From positions 62,001 through 126,000 of the forward strand of contig PBKD01000002.1 in assembly GCA_002722055.1 (NCBI GenBank): a stretch of 64,000 nt of DNA. The letters run 5' to 3'. The notes under the pieces are model-generated. The model had not been told where the DNA came from, ran no database searches, and saw nothing but the letters and a program-made list of their open reading frames with translations. The DNA is from Rhodospirillaceae bacterium (GTDB lineage Bacteria; Pseudomonadota; Alphaproteobacteria; SHVP01). Both the position numbers and the translations under genes were made by a program. Shown here in pieces: positions 38,983 to 48,671 of the stretch. How positions within the stretch are numbered: the stretch's first letter is position 1; each line of letters starts with the position of its first letter.

Positions 38983-39981
38983 CTAAAAGTTTGGAATTAT
39001 ATGATTTCCATAATCAGCTATAATTTTTTCTTCATCTCCATTATCAAGGTAAATATTAAATTGTGTAACACCTGCTTTTTCAAGTTCTTTTAATTTTTCT
39101 ATATGTGCATCTGGATTACCTAATACACAAAAACTTTTTATTACATCTTCTGTTATAAAGTCTAAATATGGATTATCACTTTTACCATGTTTTGAATAAT
39201 CGTATCCCTTCCTATTTTTAATATAATCTCTTAAACTAGATGGAATTTGGTCAGTATCAGAACCATACTTTTCAACTATATCAGCAATATGATTACCAAC
39301 CATTGCTGGGAACCATTTAACAGCTTCGATTGTATCTGAAATAGGGCCAGTATGTGCAGGTGCTGCTGACATGACTTTATAATTTGACATGTCTCTTCCT
39401 GACTCAACCCCTGCTTTCTTAGCGCTATCGGTTAGCCATTTAACAATTGTTGGTTCTGCTATCTGAAGTATTAATCCGTCTGCTGCCCTGCCAGCTGTAG
39501 ATAAGGCTTTTGGACCATAGGCAGCAAACCATATTGGCAGTTCATAATCTTCAGCCCAAGGGAAAGTTACTGGGTTAGGACATTCACCATACTGAGCTTC
39601 ATTACCTCTTACTAGATCTTTTACAACAGATATGAACTCTTCACACTTTGCTAGTGTTGCTGGTTTCTTTCCCATAACCCTAACAGCACTATCCCCTCTT
39701 CCTAAACCAATATCAAATCTTCCACCTGATTGTTTAGCTAAAGACGCAAACAGTGAAGCAGCATGTGACCAATCACGAGTATTTGGATTAGTAACACAAG
39801 GGCCAAAGCGCATTTTTTCTGTATGTTCCATGCACATTGCCATGGCTACAAAACTTTCACGCCATAGAATATGAGAATCATAAAACCAACAGTATGTAAA
39901 ACCAACATTTTCTGCTTGCCTTACCAAAGCTTTAGCTCTTTTATGATCTACATCACCTTTAAAACAAATTGCAAATTCCAT
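38983..39981 (-). CDS. F420-type luciferase-like (LLM) oxidoreductase
   Basis: 332-aa TIM-barrel flavin/deazaflavin enzyme. It has AENVGFTYCWFYDSH near the N-terminus, MRFGPCVTNPNTRDWSHAASLFASLAKQSGGRFDIGLGRGDSAVRVMG, and PIWFAAYGPKALSTAGRAADGLILQ, motifs of the Mer-like F420-dependent LLM group. It resembles the family I know as 'CPS_4043' putative F420 oxidoreductases, remembered rather than searched. It is the last gene of the 11-gene F420 run, just downstream of the NADPH:F420 reductase, which supports F420 over FMN. Substrate unknown. The stop is 7 nt from the flagellin stop. Confidence 0.82.
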   Translation of the reverse strand: MEFAICFKGDVDHKRAKALVRQAENVGFTYCWFYDSHILWRESFVAMAMCMEHTEKMRFGPCVTNPNTRDWSHAASLFASLAKQSGGRFDIGLGRGDSAVRVMGKKPATLAKCEEFISVVKDLVRGNEAQYGECPNPVTFPWAEDYELPIWFAAYGPKALSTAGRAADGLILQIAEPTIVKWLTDSAKKAGVESGRDMSNYKVMSAAPAHTGPISDTIEAVKWFPAMVGNHIADIVEKYGSDTDQIPSSLRDYIKNRKGYDYSKHGKSDNPYLDFITEDVIKSFCVLGNPDAHIEKLKELEKAGVTQFNIYLDNGDEEKIIADYGNHIIPNF

Positions 39982-40014
39982 TATTTTTCTCCATAAATTA
40001 TTTATAAATTTTAG

Positions 40015-40686
40015 TTAATTATGTTCAGGTGCCCATATTTTTATTCCAGCATGCTTAAAAGGAACCTTTTTTGAAATATTCAATCTGATTAGAATAGGAG
40101 TAAGCGCCTCTACACACCTTGCTGATTGAGCATCACCTACATTGTATGCTTTAACTTTTAGATTACCCAATAAATCTATAACTTTCATTCTTGACTCAAG
40201 GCTATTTCCACATACGAGAATATCACAATTTATTTCCCATTCCAGATTATTTAGCACCCCAGCTGATACATTATGTAACGCTCCAATAACTGGAATGTTT
40301 TCTCCCAAAATAACTTGCGCTGCCTCTGTTGCAGAACCCTCAGGAGGCATATCAACTTTCTTGGGATCTTTTTCGCTTAAAGGCACAACAATATCTATTA
40401 AAATTTTATCAGATAGTGAACTTTTTAGTTCATTTAATGTAGCATTATGAGCTGACCACGGTACTGATAATATAATAAACTCTCTTGATCTTTCCACAGC
40501 TTCTTTATTACCACAACCAAAAATCTTATTTCCTATAGAAGGAAGTTCGTTAGATATTTCATTTGCAACTTTTATAGCATTTTCTTCATTTCTTGAACCT
40601 ATAATTACTTCTAAACCCGCCATCGCAAACCTTTTTGCTAAACCTTGCCCTTGAGGCCCGGTACCACCTATAATCGCAATACTCAT
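40015..40686 (-). CDS. npdG: NADPH:F420 oxidoreductase (Fno/NpdG)
   Basis: 223-aa Rossmann protein that moves hydride between NADPH and F420. The nucleotide loop is [51 protein letters not shown] and [16 protein letters not shown].. match the Fno family, as does the small size. Its start overlaps the cofE stop (ATGA). It would keep F420H2 available for the downstream LLM enzyme or recycle F420. Confidence 0.88.
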   Translation of the reverse strand: MSIAIIGGTGPQGQGLAKRFAMAGLEVIIGSRNEENAIKVANEISNELPSIGNKIFGCGNKEAVERSREFIILSVPWSAHNATLNELKSSLSDKILIDIVVPLSEKDPKKVDMPPEGSATEAAQVILGENIPVIGALHNVSAGVLNNLEWEINCDILVCGNSLESRMKVIDLLGNLKVKAYNVGDAQSARCVEALTPILIRLNISKKVPFKHAGIKIWAPEHN

Positions 40687-41456
40687 CTAAACATGTCCTC
40701 TTTTTTAGTTCTTAAAAGATCAGAGGCTACACTATTTCCAGTGGTCCAGTGAAGCCCCTGAAACAAAATAACTGGAGTCTTTTTTGATTTTTTCATCATT
40801 AAACCTGAAGCAGCAGCTATTTCATCAGCATAGGCTGGTTCAGTTACCATTAATCTTTTTCCATGATTATCTAAATTTCCTTGCTCTTTTAAGGTAGCTG
40901 GAACTCCAGACAAGCCGATAGCTACATTTACTTGACCAATTCTCCAAGGTCTTCCAAACGTATCAGTGATTATTACACCAATTCTAACACCAAAAATATT
41001 TGCAAGTTTTTTTTGTAATTTTTTTGCACTTTTATCTGGATTTTTTGGTAATGTAATAACTATATCATCACCATCAATATTTGATTCGTCAACTCCTGCA
41101 TTTGCAGAAATAAAACCTAAATTATGCTCACAAATAATTACGCCTTCATTACTTCTTTCATGTTTGAATGATCTAATTACACTTTTACTTTCATTAAGTA
41201 TGACTTGAATTTTACGTGAATCTTTGTTTAGTTCTTTAGCATAAGCTATTGCCTTATCAGATGGTTGAATTTGATTTAAATCTACTATACACCCTTCAGA
41301 TTTTGAGATAATTTTTTGTGCTATACAAAAAATATCACCATCATTTATAGAATAGTTAGCTTCCTGAACGGCATTATGTATAATTTGATCTAATTTATCA
41401 CCTTGATATATTTCTGGAATTCCATGAATTATTTTAATAGTGATTGAATCATTCAT
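40683..41456 (-). CDS. cofE: F420-0:gamma-glutamyl ligase
   Basis: CofE adds glutamates to F420-0 using GTP. The 257-aa protein has [60 protein letters not shown], and [14 protein letters not shown], all diagnostic. There is no C-terminal nitroreductase-like domain as in mycobacterial FbiB. I use ATG at 41456 ([12 protein letters not shown]), overlapping the end of cofC by 8 nt; an earlier start at 41489 would run 41 nt into cofC. Confidence 0.94.
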   Translation of the reverse strand: MNDSITIKIIHGIPEIYQGDKLDQIIHNAVQEANYSINDGDIFCIAQKIISKSEGCIVDLNQIQPSDKAIAYAKELNKDSRKIQVILNESKSVIRSFKHERSNEGVIICEHNLGFISANAGVDESNIDGDDIVITLPKNPDKSAKKLQKKLANIFGVRIGVIITDTFGRPWRIGQVNVAIGLSGVPATLKEQGNLDNHGKRLMVTEPAYADEIAAASGLMMKKSKKTPVILFQGLHWTTGNSVASDLLRTKKEDMFR

Positions 41457-42093
41457 AATTATAACCTTTGATAAATCCAGGAAAATCATGAAATAGTTTC
41501 TTTACATCATTCATATTATCTACATCATTTTTAATTCTATCAAGATTTAATATTACCGGTTTTAAACCAGCGTTACTAGCTAATTCAATATGAGATAAAA
41601 ATGATTTATAGCCAAAATTAAACTTAATTGCATTTGGAGGAGATACTAAAAAAGCATTAGTACCAAGATCATAAGAAGGACAAATTACTGCAGACCTACC
41701 CTTATTAGAATATAAAAGTAAAGTTTTAATTTCTTCTGTTTTTAGATACGCAATGTCAGCCGGAAAAATACATAAACTTAAATATTTTTTTTTTACAGCC
41801 CATTCTGCAGCAGATTGAATAGAATATGACAAATTACCTTCAATCTCATCATAAATTATTTGTATATTATTTTTTCTTGTCAATTCAGAAATTTCTTTAC
41901 AATTTGTTAAAACAGCTAAATTGAAATTTCCTGCAATATTATCAGTAACTTTTTTGATATTTGATATAGTATTTAAAAATAATTTTAATACTATTTTATT
42001 TTTAATATTTTTAGGTAAGTATTTTTCTAATCTAGACTTAGAAGTGCTTAGATTTTTCATAGGGACAATAATCAAACAACCTTTATAATTCAT
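41449..42093 (-). CDS. cofC: 2-phospho-L-lactate (or related) guanylyltransferase CofC
   Basis: CofC activates 2-phospholactate, phosphoenolpyruvate or 3-phosphoglycerate with GTP for transfer to Fo; which substrate depends on the lineage. The 214-aa protein has VPMKNLSTSKSRLEKYLP at the N-terminus, LSLCIFPADIAYLKTEEI (metal Asp) and RSAVICPSYDLGTNAFLVSPP. The sequence alone does not tell which acid is used. Located between cofD and cofE. Confidence 0.9.
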   Translation of the reverse strand: MNYKGCLIIVPMKNLSTSKSRLEKYLPKNIKNKIVLKLFLNTISNIKKVTDNIAGNFNLAVLTNCKEISELTRKNNIQIIYDEIEGNLSYSIQSAAEWAVKKKYLSLCIFPADIAYLKTEEIKTLLLYSNKGRSAVICPSYDLGTNAFLVSPPNAIKFNFGYKSFLSHIELASNAGLKPVILNLDRIKNDVDNMNDVKKLFHDFPGFIKGYNYE

Positions 42094-42115
42094 TGATAAA
42101 TATTCCTAACAAAGA

Positions 42116-43039
42116 CTAAACTAATTCACTTATTTTTTTTGCTAATTTATATTTTATTGAATTATTTTTCAAAAGTATATCTTCCGTCAAAACTTTAATA
42201 CCTAGTGACTCAATAGATTTTGTGAATTTTTTATCAGATTTATCTATAATTAATACATCAATTAGTTTCTTATAATATTGCGCCACTCCAAGAACATTTG
42301 GATGATAACCCGAATAAATTAGCATTTCTCTTGCTGGGCCTTTTATTGCTCTACCTTGAATTATAGGACTTACAGCAACTTTTAAAGACCTAGATTTACA
42401 AAGAATTTTATTTATTCCATCTATTTTAATGATTGGAGATATACTTACTATTGGATTTGATGGGGCAAACACAATTATATCAGCATTTTTTATATAACTT
42501 ATAGATTCTAAAGTTACTTTTGCTTTATTTACACCCTCAAACTTTATCTTTTTAATTTTAACACTACATCTTTCTCTTACAAAGAATTCTTGAAAAGATA
42601 GCCAACCATCATTAGTGAGAATCTTTGTTCTTACTTTATCATTGGTTGGAACAGTTATATTACACTTAATATTAAATGCTTTAGAAATTTTTTTTGTAAT
42701 TTGTGACAATAATATATTTTTTTTAAGCTGTTGCGTCCTATAAATATGCAAACCAAGATCAGCATCTCCTAAGTTCATCCAAGTTTCATTACCTAGTTCT
42801 TTTAGAACATCTAAAGCTTTGAAGGTATCACTTTTTACCCCCCACCCCTTACACCTATCTATTTTCTTAGATAAAGTATAGATCAAGGTATCAACATCAG
42901 GAGAAACATAAAGACCATGAAAATCATCATCATCAGCTATATTACTAATAACATTTAAAGAAATATTATCTAGGAGGCTTAAAGACTCTGCCATTTTTGC
43001 TCCACCAACACCACCTGCAAACAAAGTAATTTCAACCAT
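42116..43039 (-). CDS. cofD: 2-phospho-L-lactate transferase CofD
   Basis: CofD joins the activated phospho-acid to the Fo deazaflavin to give F420-0 (or the dehydro/glyceryl form). In the 307-aa protein the start TLFAGGVGGAKMAESL and NIADDDDFHGLYVSPDVDTLIYTLSKKIDRCKGWGVKSDTF are diagnostic, with metal/phosphate-binding Asp residues. VFAPSNPIVSISPIIKI follows. Located between cofH and cofC. Confidence 0.94.
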   Translation of the reverse strand: MVEITLFAGGVGGAKMAESLSLLDNISLNVISNIADDDDFHGLYVSPDVDTLIYTLSKKIDRCKGWGVKSDTFKALDVLKELGNETWMNLGDADLGLHIYRTQQLKKNILLSQITKKISKAFNIKCNITVPTNDKVRTKILTNDGWLSFQEFFVRERCSVKIKKIKFEGVNKAKVTLESISYIKNADIIVFAPSNPIVSISPIIKIDGINKILCKSRSLKVAVSPIIQGRAIKGPAREMLIYSGYHPNVLGVAQYYKKLIDVLIIDKSDKKFTKSIESLGIKVLTEDILLKNNSIKYKLAKKISELV

Positions 43040-43065
43040 TTTTTAGTGAATTTTAAACATAAAAA

Positions 43066-44292
43066 TTAATTTAAAAACTCTATTGGATCAAAAGAGTTTC
43101 TTTTGACTAAGGGATCATAAAATTTAGGATCATCTGTTTTAAAAATTTCTTTTGTTTTATACAAGGTATCTCTTTGGGCAGGAATTTTATTTGTTGATCT
43201 TATTAATTTAGCCATTTCAAACCCTGTTAACTCTTGACCAAATTGTGAACCAGCAGATCTTGAAATACTCTCGTTCATTAGTGTACCTCCAAGGTCATTC
43301 ACACCACAACCTAGAAGCATTTGAACTTTCTTAGGACCAAGTTTAGTCCAAGACACCTGGATATTATCAATAAATTTATTAAAAAAAATTCTTGAAACAG
43401 CATGCATTTTCATAATTTCTATATCAGTTGGCCCAGCTCTAACATTAAGCTTTTTATCATGAAAAAGTGGTGAATTTTTATAAACAAAACTTAAAGGAAT
43501 AAATTCTGTAAAACCACTTGTCTCTTTTTGAATTTCTCTAATTTTGAATAAATGATTAGACCAATTTTTAATTTCATCAACATGACCATACATTATAGTC
43601 GAAGTAGTTTTTAATCCAACCTTATGAGCTGTTTTTATAATCCTTACCCACTCATCAGAACTTAATTTATTCTTTGTCAAAATATTTCTTACTTTTACAT
43701 CTAAAATTTCTGCAGCAGTACCAGGCATTGATCCTAAACCACATTCTTTTAAATCAGTTAGATAATCAAAATAGCTCATTTTCATCTTAGCCGCTCCATA
43801 CCAAATTTCAAACGGGGAGAAGGCATGTATATGAATCGATGGTATCTCATTTTTTATACTTAGAAGAATATCCCTATAAAATCTGCCTGGTAATTTTGGA
43901 TGCAAACCTCCCTGAATACAGACTTCCGTAGCCCCCCTATCCCATGCTTCTCTAGCCCTTCTAACTATTTCATTGAGATTTAACCATTCTGCATCTGAGT
44001 CATTTATTTTTTTAGCAAAATTACAAAATTTGCAACCCATATGACATACATTTGTGAAGTTTATATTTCTATTAATTACATAAGTAACTATATTACCATT
44101 AGCCTCTTTTCTCAAATGATCCGCTACCTTTAAAAGAGCACTAAAATCTTCATTTTTTGAAGAAAAAAGAACTTCTGATTCTTCTCTAGTTATCTCAACA
44201 CCAGATAATGATTTTTCTAAAATTTTATAAATATTTGAGTTTAGTTTGATCAAAGTCTCATTATCAATTAAATTTTTAAGAGAATTGATCAT
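43066..44292 (-). CDS. cofH: FO synthase subunit 2 (radical SAM)
   Basis: CofH uses a 5'-deoxyadenosyl radical to attack tyrosine and couple it to the ribitylaminouracil. The 408-aa protein has the radical-SAM CxxxCxxC in NVCHMGCKFCNF, then TEVCIQGGLHPKLPGRFYRDILL, STIMYGHVDEIKNW and AGPTDIEIMKMHAVSRIFF. It overlaps the cofG stop by 4 nt. Split CofG/CofH as in archaea and cyanobacteria, not the fused FbiC of Actinobacteria. Confidence 0.93.
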   Translation of the reverse strand: MINSLKNLIDNETLIKLNSNIYKILEKSLSGVEITREESEVLFSSKNEDFSALLKVADHLRKEANGNIVTYVINRNINFTNVCHMGCKFCNFAKKINDSDAEWLNLNEIVRRAREAWDRGATEVCIQGGLHPKLPGRFYRDILLSIKNEIPSIHIHAFSPFEIWYGAAKMKMSYFDYLTDLKECGLGSMPGTAAEILDVKVRNILTKNKLSSDEWVRIIKTAHKVGLKTTSTIMYGHVDEIKNWSNHLFKIREIQKETSGFTEFIPLSFVYKNSPLFHDKKLNVRAGPTDIEIMKMHAVSRIFFNKFIDNIQVSWTKLGPKKVQMLLGCGVNDLGGTLMNESISRSAGSQFGQELTGFEMAKLIRSTNKIPAQRDTLYKTKEIFKTDDPKFYDPLVKRNSFDPIEFLN

Positions 44293-45434
44293 AATAATTC
44301 CTCAGAAATTTGATTTATAGCTAAACCGTGATTATCGGCTATATTCAATATTTTATTAACCATATTAGCTGACATAAAATTTTTGTTAACTTTTTGAAAT
44401 TTTGGATAAATTGTAAGTCTTTCTCTAAGTTTATAGCCTTTATCCTTCATTAATTTATTTAATTTGTCAATCTGAGGCCATTCTCTCTCAGGATTTATAT
44501 GATCAATTGTTACTGGAGAAATACCTCCCCAATCATTAATTCCAGCATCAAGATATTTCAAAAATTGATTGCTGAGATTTGGAGGAGCTTGAATGCTTAT
44601 TTCTGGTTCTAAAATTATTCGAGATATTGCTATAGTTCTTAACATTTCATCCAAACTTGGCTCAGGTGAGTTCTGCATAGGTATACCTATTTTTGCTCGA
44701 AAATTTTGAATAATAACTTCTTGAATATGGCCATACTTTTTATGAATATCATTTATTTTTAATATTGAATTAATTCTATCATCCCATGTCTCCCCTATAC
44801 CAATAAGAATACCTGTTGTGAATGGAACCTTTAATTCTCCTGCTGTTTCAATTGTACGGATTCTTATTGATGGAACTTTATCAGGGCACTTGTAGTGAGC
44901 GCCACCCTTTTTAATAATTTTATTGCTTGTAGTTTCAAGCATCATACCCATTGAAGCAGTAACAGGTTTCAATATATCAATTTCTTTTTTATTTAAAGTA
45001 CCAATATTTGTATGAGGCAAAAGGTTAGTTTCTTTATTTACTATTTGACACATACTTGATAGGTAATCAACAAGCGAAGAGTGACCAAAAGATCTTAGTT
45101 TATCTAAAACACTTAAGTACTTTAGTTCTGGCTTTTCACCTAAACTAAAAAGAACTTCTTTGCAGCCATATTTTTCTCCTTTAGAAACAATTTCCATAAC
45201 TTGTTCTGGGTTCAACACTTTTGCTGATGGAGAATTAGGATTCTTTACAAAGGTACAATAACCGCACTGATTTCTACAAATATTTGTTAAAGGAACAAAT
45301 ACTTTTCTGGAGTAAGTAATTTTATTACCATATGACTTATCTCTTATTTTTTTAGCTTGCTTCATAAGTGAGTTTAAATCACCGGAAATTAAAAAAGATC
45401 TATCTATGTTGTTTAATTTTTTTATATTATTCAT
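44289..45434 (-). CDS. cofG: FO synthase subunit 1 (radical SAM)
   Basis: CofG closes the Fo ring after the CofH reaction. The 381-aa protein has the [4Fe-4S]-SAM motif NICRNQCGYCTF (CxxxCxxC), KGEKYGCKEVLFSLGEKPE, NKEIDILKPVTASMGMMLETTS and FTTGILIGIGETWDDRI. DAGINDWGGISPVTIDHINPEREWP is characteristic of the CofG branch. First cof gene in the run, 17 nt after the D-2-hydroxyacid dehydrogenase. Confidence 0.93.
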   Translation of the reverse strand: MNNIKKLNNIDRSFLISGDLNSLMKQAKKIRDKSYGNKITYSRKVFVPLTNICRNQCGYCTFVKNPNSPSAKVLNPEQVMEIVSKGEKYGCKEVLFSLGEKPELKYLSVLDKLRSFGHSSLVDYLSSMCQIVNKETNLLPHTNIGTLNKKEIDILKPVTASMGMMLETTSNKIIKKGGAHYKCPDKVPSIRIRTIETAGELKVPFTTGILIGIGETWDDRINSILKINDIHKKYGHIQEVIIQNFRAKIGIPMQNSPEPSLDEMLRTIAISRIILEPEISIQAPPNLSNQFLKYLDAGINDWGGISPVTIDHINPEREWPQIDKLNKLMKDKGYKLRERLTIYPKFQKVNKNFMSANMVNKILNIADNHGLAINQISEELL

Positions 45435-45451
45435 AATTACTATTAATAAAT

Positions 45452-46435
45452 TTATTTATCATCTAAGGCAACTAGCCTCTCGACATTTCTATTTTCTAAA
45501 AAGGATTTTACATTTTCTGCGGCCTGGTTGCCTGCTTTTATAAATGATCCCTCAGTTATAGCTGAGTTATGAGGGGAACCATAAAAATTTGGTAAATCGA
45601 AAAATGGATATTCTGTTTTAAAATCACCATGGGTAATAGGCTCTCTCCACCAAGAATCAATCCAAGCTTTAGCCTCAGTGTTTTCTTTTAACCAACTATA
45701 TAGTGCTTTTTGCTGAATAACATCACCTCTTGCTACATTGATAATTAGTGAATTTTTTTTTAATAAATTAATATTTTTTTCGTTTATTAACATTCTTGTT
45801 GAGTCATTTAAACTTACACTCAAAATAACAATATCTGACAAGCTTAAAACTTTATCTAATTCAGACAATTTTCCGATGAAATTTACTTTATCCTTAGTAT
45901 AACCCGACCGATTAATTGCCATAATATTTACCCCAAAAACTCTCAAATAATTAGCAGTTTTTTTTCCAATTCCCCCATAGCCAATAATTCCACATGTCTC
46001 TCCTGAAATAGACTTAGTTGGAGAAAATTGGTCCCACTCACCTTTTTTTAATTTTAAATAACGAGAGTTTAGTTCTCTATAGGAATCAATCACAATTCCA
46101 AGAATATATTCTGCAATAGGATCAGCAAATGCTCCACCATTGTGAGCAATTAAAACATCTTTTGGAAATTTATTTAATTTAAATGAGTCAATTCCAGATA
46201 TAAATGATTGTATGAATTTACCACTAAATAATGAAACCTCTTGATCAGTAAATTCTAGATTTGGCCTCGTTACTATTATAGCATTTGATTCTTTAATTAC
46301 CTTTAATCTATCTTGGGGTCTTAGATTATCAAGCATATAAATATCAGCAATATCTCCAAGCACTCTATTTATCTCAATTTTTGCATCTTCTGATATCTTA
46401 AAACTTATTAATACTTTACTTTTAAAATTAGTCAT
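45452..46435 (-). CDS. D-2-hydroxyacid dehydrogenase (NAD-dependent)
   Basis: 327 aa. The Rossmann loop is GIIGYGGIGKKTANYLRVFG. The catalytic Arg sits in NVARGDVIQQKAL, Glu in DSWWREPITH and His in SPHNSAITEGSF. This puts it in the family of glyoxylate/hydroxypyruvate/phenylpyruvate-type reductases, which reduce 2-oxo acids to D-2-hydroxy acids; the exact substrate is not visible. Directly upstream of cofG (17 nt) and 2 nt after a kinase-fold gene, so it is in the F420 transcription unit. Confidence 0.85.
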   Translation of the reverse strand: MTNFKSKVLISFKISEDAKIEINRVLGDIADIYMLDNLRPQDRLKVIKESNAIIVTRPNLEFTDQEVSLFSGKFIQSFISGIDSFKLNKFPKDVLIAHNGGAFADPIAEYILGIVIDSYRELNSRYLKLKKGEWDQFSPTKSISGETCGIIGYGGIGKKTANYLRVFGVNIMAINRSGYTKDKVNFIGKLSELDKVLSLSDIVILSVSLNDSTRMLINEKNINLLKKNSLIINVARGDVIQQKALYSWLKENTEAKAWIDSWWREPITHGDFKTEYPFFDLPNFYGSPHNSAITEGSFIKAGNQAAENVKSFLENRNVERLVALDDK

Positions 46436-46437
46436 AT

Positions 46438-47430
46438 TTATATCAGTTTTGCTAACTTAGAATGATTACGTAATGATTTAGAAAACCAGTCTAATCCAGG
46501 GAAATGAAAAGATACATGACCAATAGCATTTATAGCTTTTGCAAAACCACATAAATAGCTTAATTCTTTACCTAATAAAAAAGCATCAAATGAATTAATT
46601 TCATCTTTATTTAAAGTTCTTACTGAGTCATAACCCAATAAAAACACATCCCAAAGTTTTTTATCTAAAGAGTTTTTTTCAATTGACCATTTATAGCTCA
46701 TTATTTCTTGGGCATAAAAGTCAATACCACATGCATCAAAATCCATAATAGTTATTTCTTTTTCATCTAAAACAAAAGCATTATGTATATGAAAATCACC
46801 ATGCGTCATTCCATATCTTAAATTATTATTTTTATAAGAGAGCTTATAAATAGAATTTATTTTTGATGCTATTTCTTTATAAAACACTAAATCATCTTTT
46901 CTATGACCAACCAATTTTTCTAAATCATTAAGGGAATTATATATGTTTTGCTCTCTTTTAATATGCTTATCATTAACTTTTAAATCAAATGACTCTGAAA
47001 AATTATGTAGATTACCAAAAATAATACCCATCTTCTTAGAAATATTTATAGTTGGATTTTTTGAAAAAACCTCTCCGTCAACAAAATTAAAAACACTTGC
47101 ATACCTTTTACCTTCAATACTGTGAAATGAAAAGACCCATTCATTGGATATATTTTTTTTAGGAATTGGAACTCTAATTCCACTTTTATGTAAAAAAGTT
47201 AAGAACTCCATTTGTCTGTTTAAATCATACTTACTTTTTGTATTTGGTCTCCACACTTGAGCGACAAAAATCATATCTTTTGATCGTAATAAATAAAAGT
47301 CGTTCATTCCTCTATGAAGCAACTCACATACTAAATCTTTATTAAAATCGTATAATTTAGTAATTAATTGCCCTAATGCATTAGCATCTATGGTTGAATG
47401 TGCTGTTGGTAAAATATTGTTTTCTGTCAT
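46438..47430 (-). CDS. APH-fold small-molecule kinase (phosphotransferase), copy 1
   Basis: 330 aa. Brenner motif MTHGDFHIHNAFV (catalytic Asp) and metal motif ITIMDFDACGIDFYAQEI mark it as an APH/choline-kinase/homoserine-kinase-II fold. The N-terminus HSTIDANALGQL, CELLHRGMNDFYLLRS and the C-terminus LDWFSKSLRNHSKLAKLI match the copy at 48672-49652, so the two are paralogs. Substrate unknown; candidates include hydroxy acids, amino alcohols or sugars. 15 nt downstream of an MFS gene. Confidence 0.8.
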   Translation of the reverse strand: MTENNILPTAHSTIDANALGQLITKLYDFNKDLVCELLHRGMNDFYLLRSKDMIFVAQVWRPNTKSKYDLNRQMEFLTFLHKSGIRVPIPKKNISNEWVFSFHSIEGKRYASVFNFVDGEVFSKNPTINISKKMGIIFGNLHNFSESFDLKVNDKHIKREQNIYNSLNDLEKLVGHRKDDLVFYKEIASKINSIYKLSYKNNNLRYGMTHGDFHIHNAFVLDEKEITIMDFDACGIDFYAQEIMSYKWSIEKNSLDKKLWDVFLLGYDSVRTLNKDEINSFDAFLLGKELSYLCGFAKAINAIGHVSFHFPGLDWFSKSLRNHSKLAKLI

Positions 47431-47445
47431 AAATTAACTTAAATT

Positions 47446-48666
47446 TTATAATATATATTTTTTATTATTATAATTTAAATAAAGAAAAAACAATATTAAA
47501 AGCGATGTTACGATAGTTACAAATATCAAACTTAAATCAAAATTACCTGAAATATCTAGTATTTTCCCCATTGAAAGAGGGCCTAAAACACCCCCTATCT
47601 CAGCAAAAGTAAAGAAAAGACCCCCAGCCGCACCCATGTGCTCAGATTTAACGCCAGGGGATTCCATTAATATTAATATTGCAATAGTCATTAGAGTAGC
47701 TCGAGATATTCCTTGTAAAATAAGACCAACGGATAAAATAGGCAACCAATCAATTAATAGAAGTAGTGTTGAAACTATAGCACTTAAAATTAAAATGAAA
47801 AAAATAAACATTCTCCTATCAGGTGTAGCAAATCGTGGAATTAAAATAGATCCTACAATTCCGACTAATGTAGGGAGTGAAGCCCAATAACCAGCCTGAG
47901 ATAATGTCATATTTTTCATTCTTAATATTTCCGGTAACCAGTTAAATAAACCATGACTGTAAAAAAATATACATACACTCATAAGTAATAAAATTTTTAC
48001 ATTTCTTAATTTTATTAAATTCCAGTAGATAATTAATTGTTTAAAAATATTAAAATTATTTTGATTAGAGTTTTTAATTTGTATTCCTTTACAAAGATAA
48101 ATCCAAATAGCACTTGAAACAAAAACAAAAAAAGAAAATAATAAAATTACGTCTCTCCAATCATTTTCAAAAATAGGCATAAACAAGCTATTAGTAGTTG
48201 ATAGCGCAAAGATACTTCCAAATGCAGGGCCTGTTATATATATACCCATTGCAAAACCCCTCTCTTTGCCAACAAAATAATCAGCTATTAATTTTGGAGC
48301 ACCTATAGAAATTAGAGGGCCGCCAATACCAAAAAGGGCTACAGACAAAAACATAGTTGAAAAATCATATGATAGAGAACGCAATAAACCTGAAAGAGCC
48401 ATAATTAAAGCCGCAATGAATAGAGAGATCTTTAAACCAGCACGATCTACAAATGCACCACAAGGAATTGCCATAATTATATATATTAATGGCCAGGCTC
48501 CTAAAATTGTACCCATTTGTGTTGAAGTAATAGCTAAGTCCTCAATAATAATTGAAACAATAGGAGCTAATGAAAACATCATCAAACCAAAAACAAAATA
48601 TATTAACCAAACTCCAGATAAATATAACCACCTTGATTTATCTGGTACTGCTATATTCGAATCCAT
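47446..48666 (-). CDS. MFS transporter between two kinase paralogs
   Basis: 406 aa, about 12 TM segments. N-terminal half LSGVWLIYFVFGLMMFSLAPIVSIIIEDLAITSTQMGTILGAWPLIYIIMAIPCGAFVDRAG is a typical MFS start with a GxxxDRxG loop-2 motif. It resembles organic-anion/nitrate-type or CynX-like MFS members. Location between two kinases in the F420 run suggests import of the kinase substrate, which is inference. Confidence 0.82.
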   Translation of the reverse strand: MDSNIAVPDKSRWLYLSGVWLIYFVFGLMMFSLAPIVSIIIEDLAITSTQMGTILGAWPLIYIIMAIPCGAFVDRAGLKISLFIAALIMALSGLLRSLSYDFSTMFLSVALFGIGGPLISIGAPKLIADYFVGKERGFAMGIYITGPAFGSIFALSTTNSLFMPIFENDWRDVILLFSFFVFVSSAIWIYLCKGIQIKNSNQNNFNIFKQLIIYWNLIKLRNVKILLLMSVCIFFYSHGLFNWLPEILRMKNMTLSQAGYWASLPTLVGIVGSILIPRFATPDRRMFIFFILILSAIVSTLLLLIDWLPILSVGLILQGISRATLMTIAILILMESPGVKSEHMGAAGGLFFTFAEIGGVLGPLSMGKILDISGNFDLSLIFVTIVTSLLILFFLYLNYNNKKYIL

Positions 48667-48671
48667 GGCAT

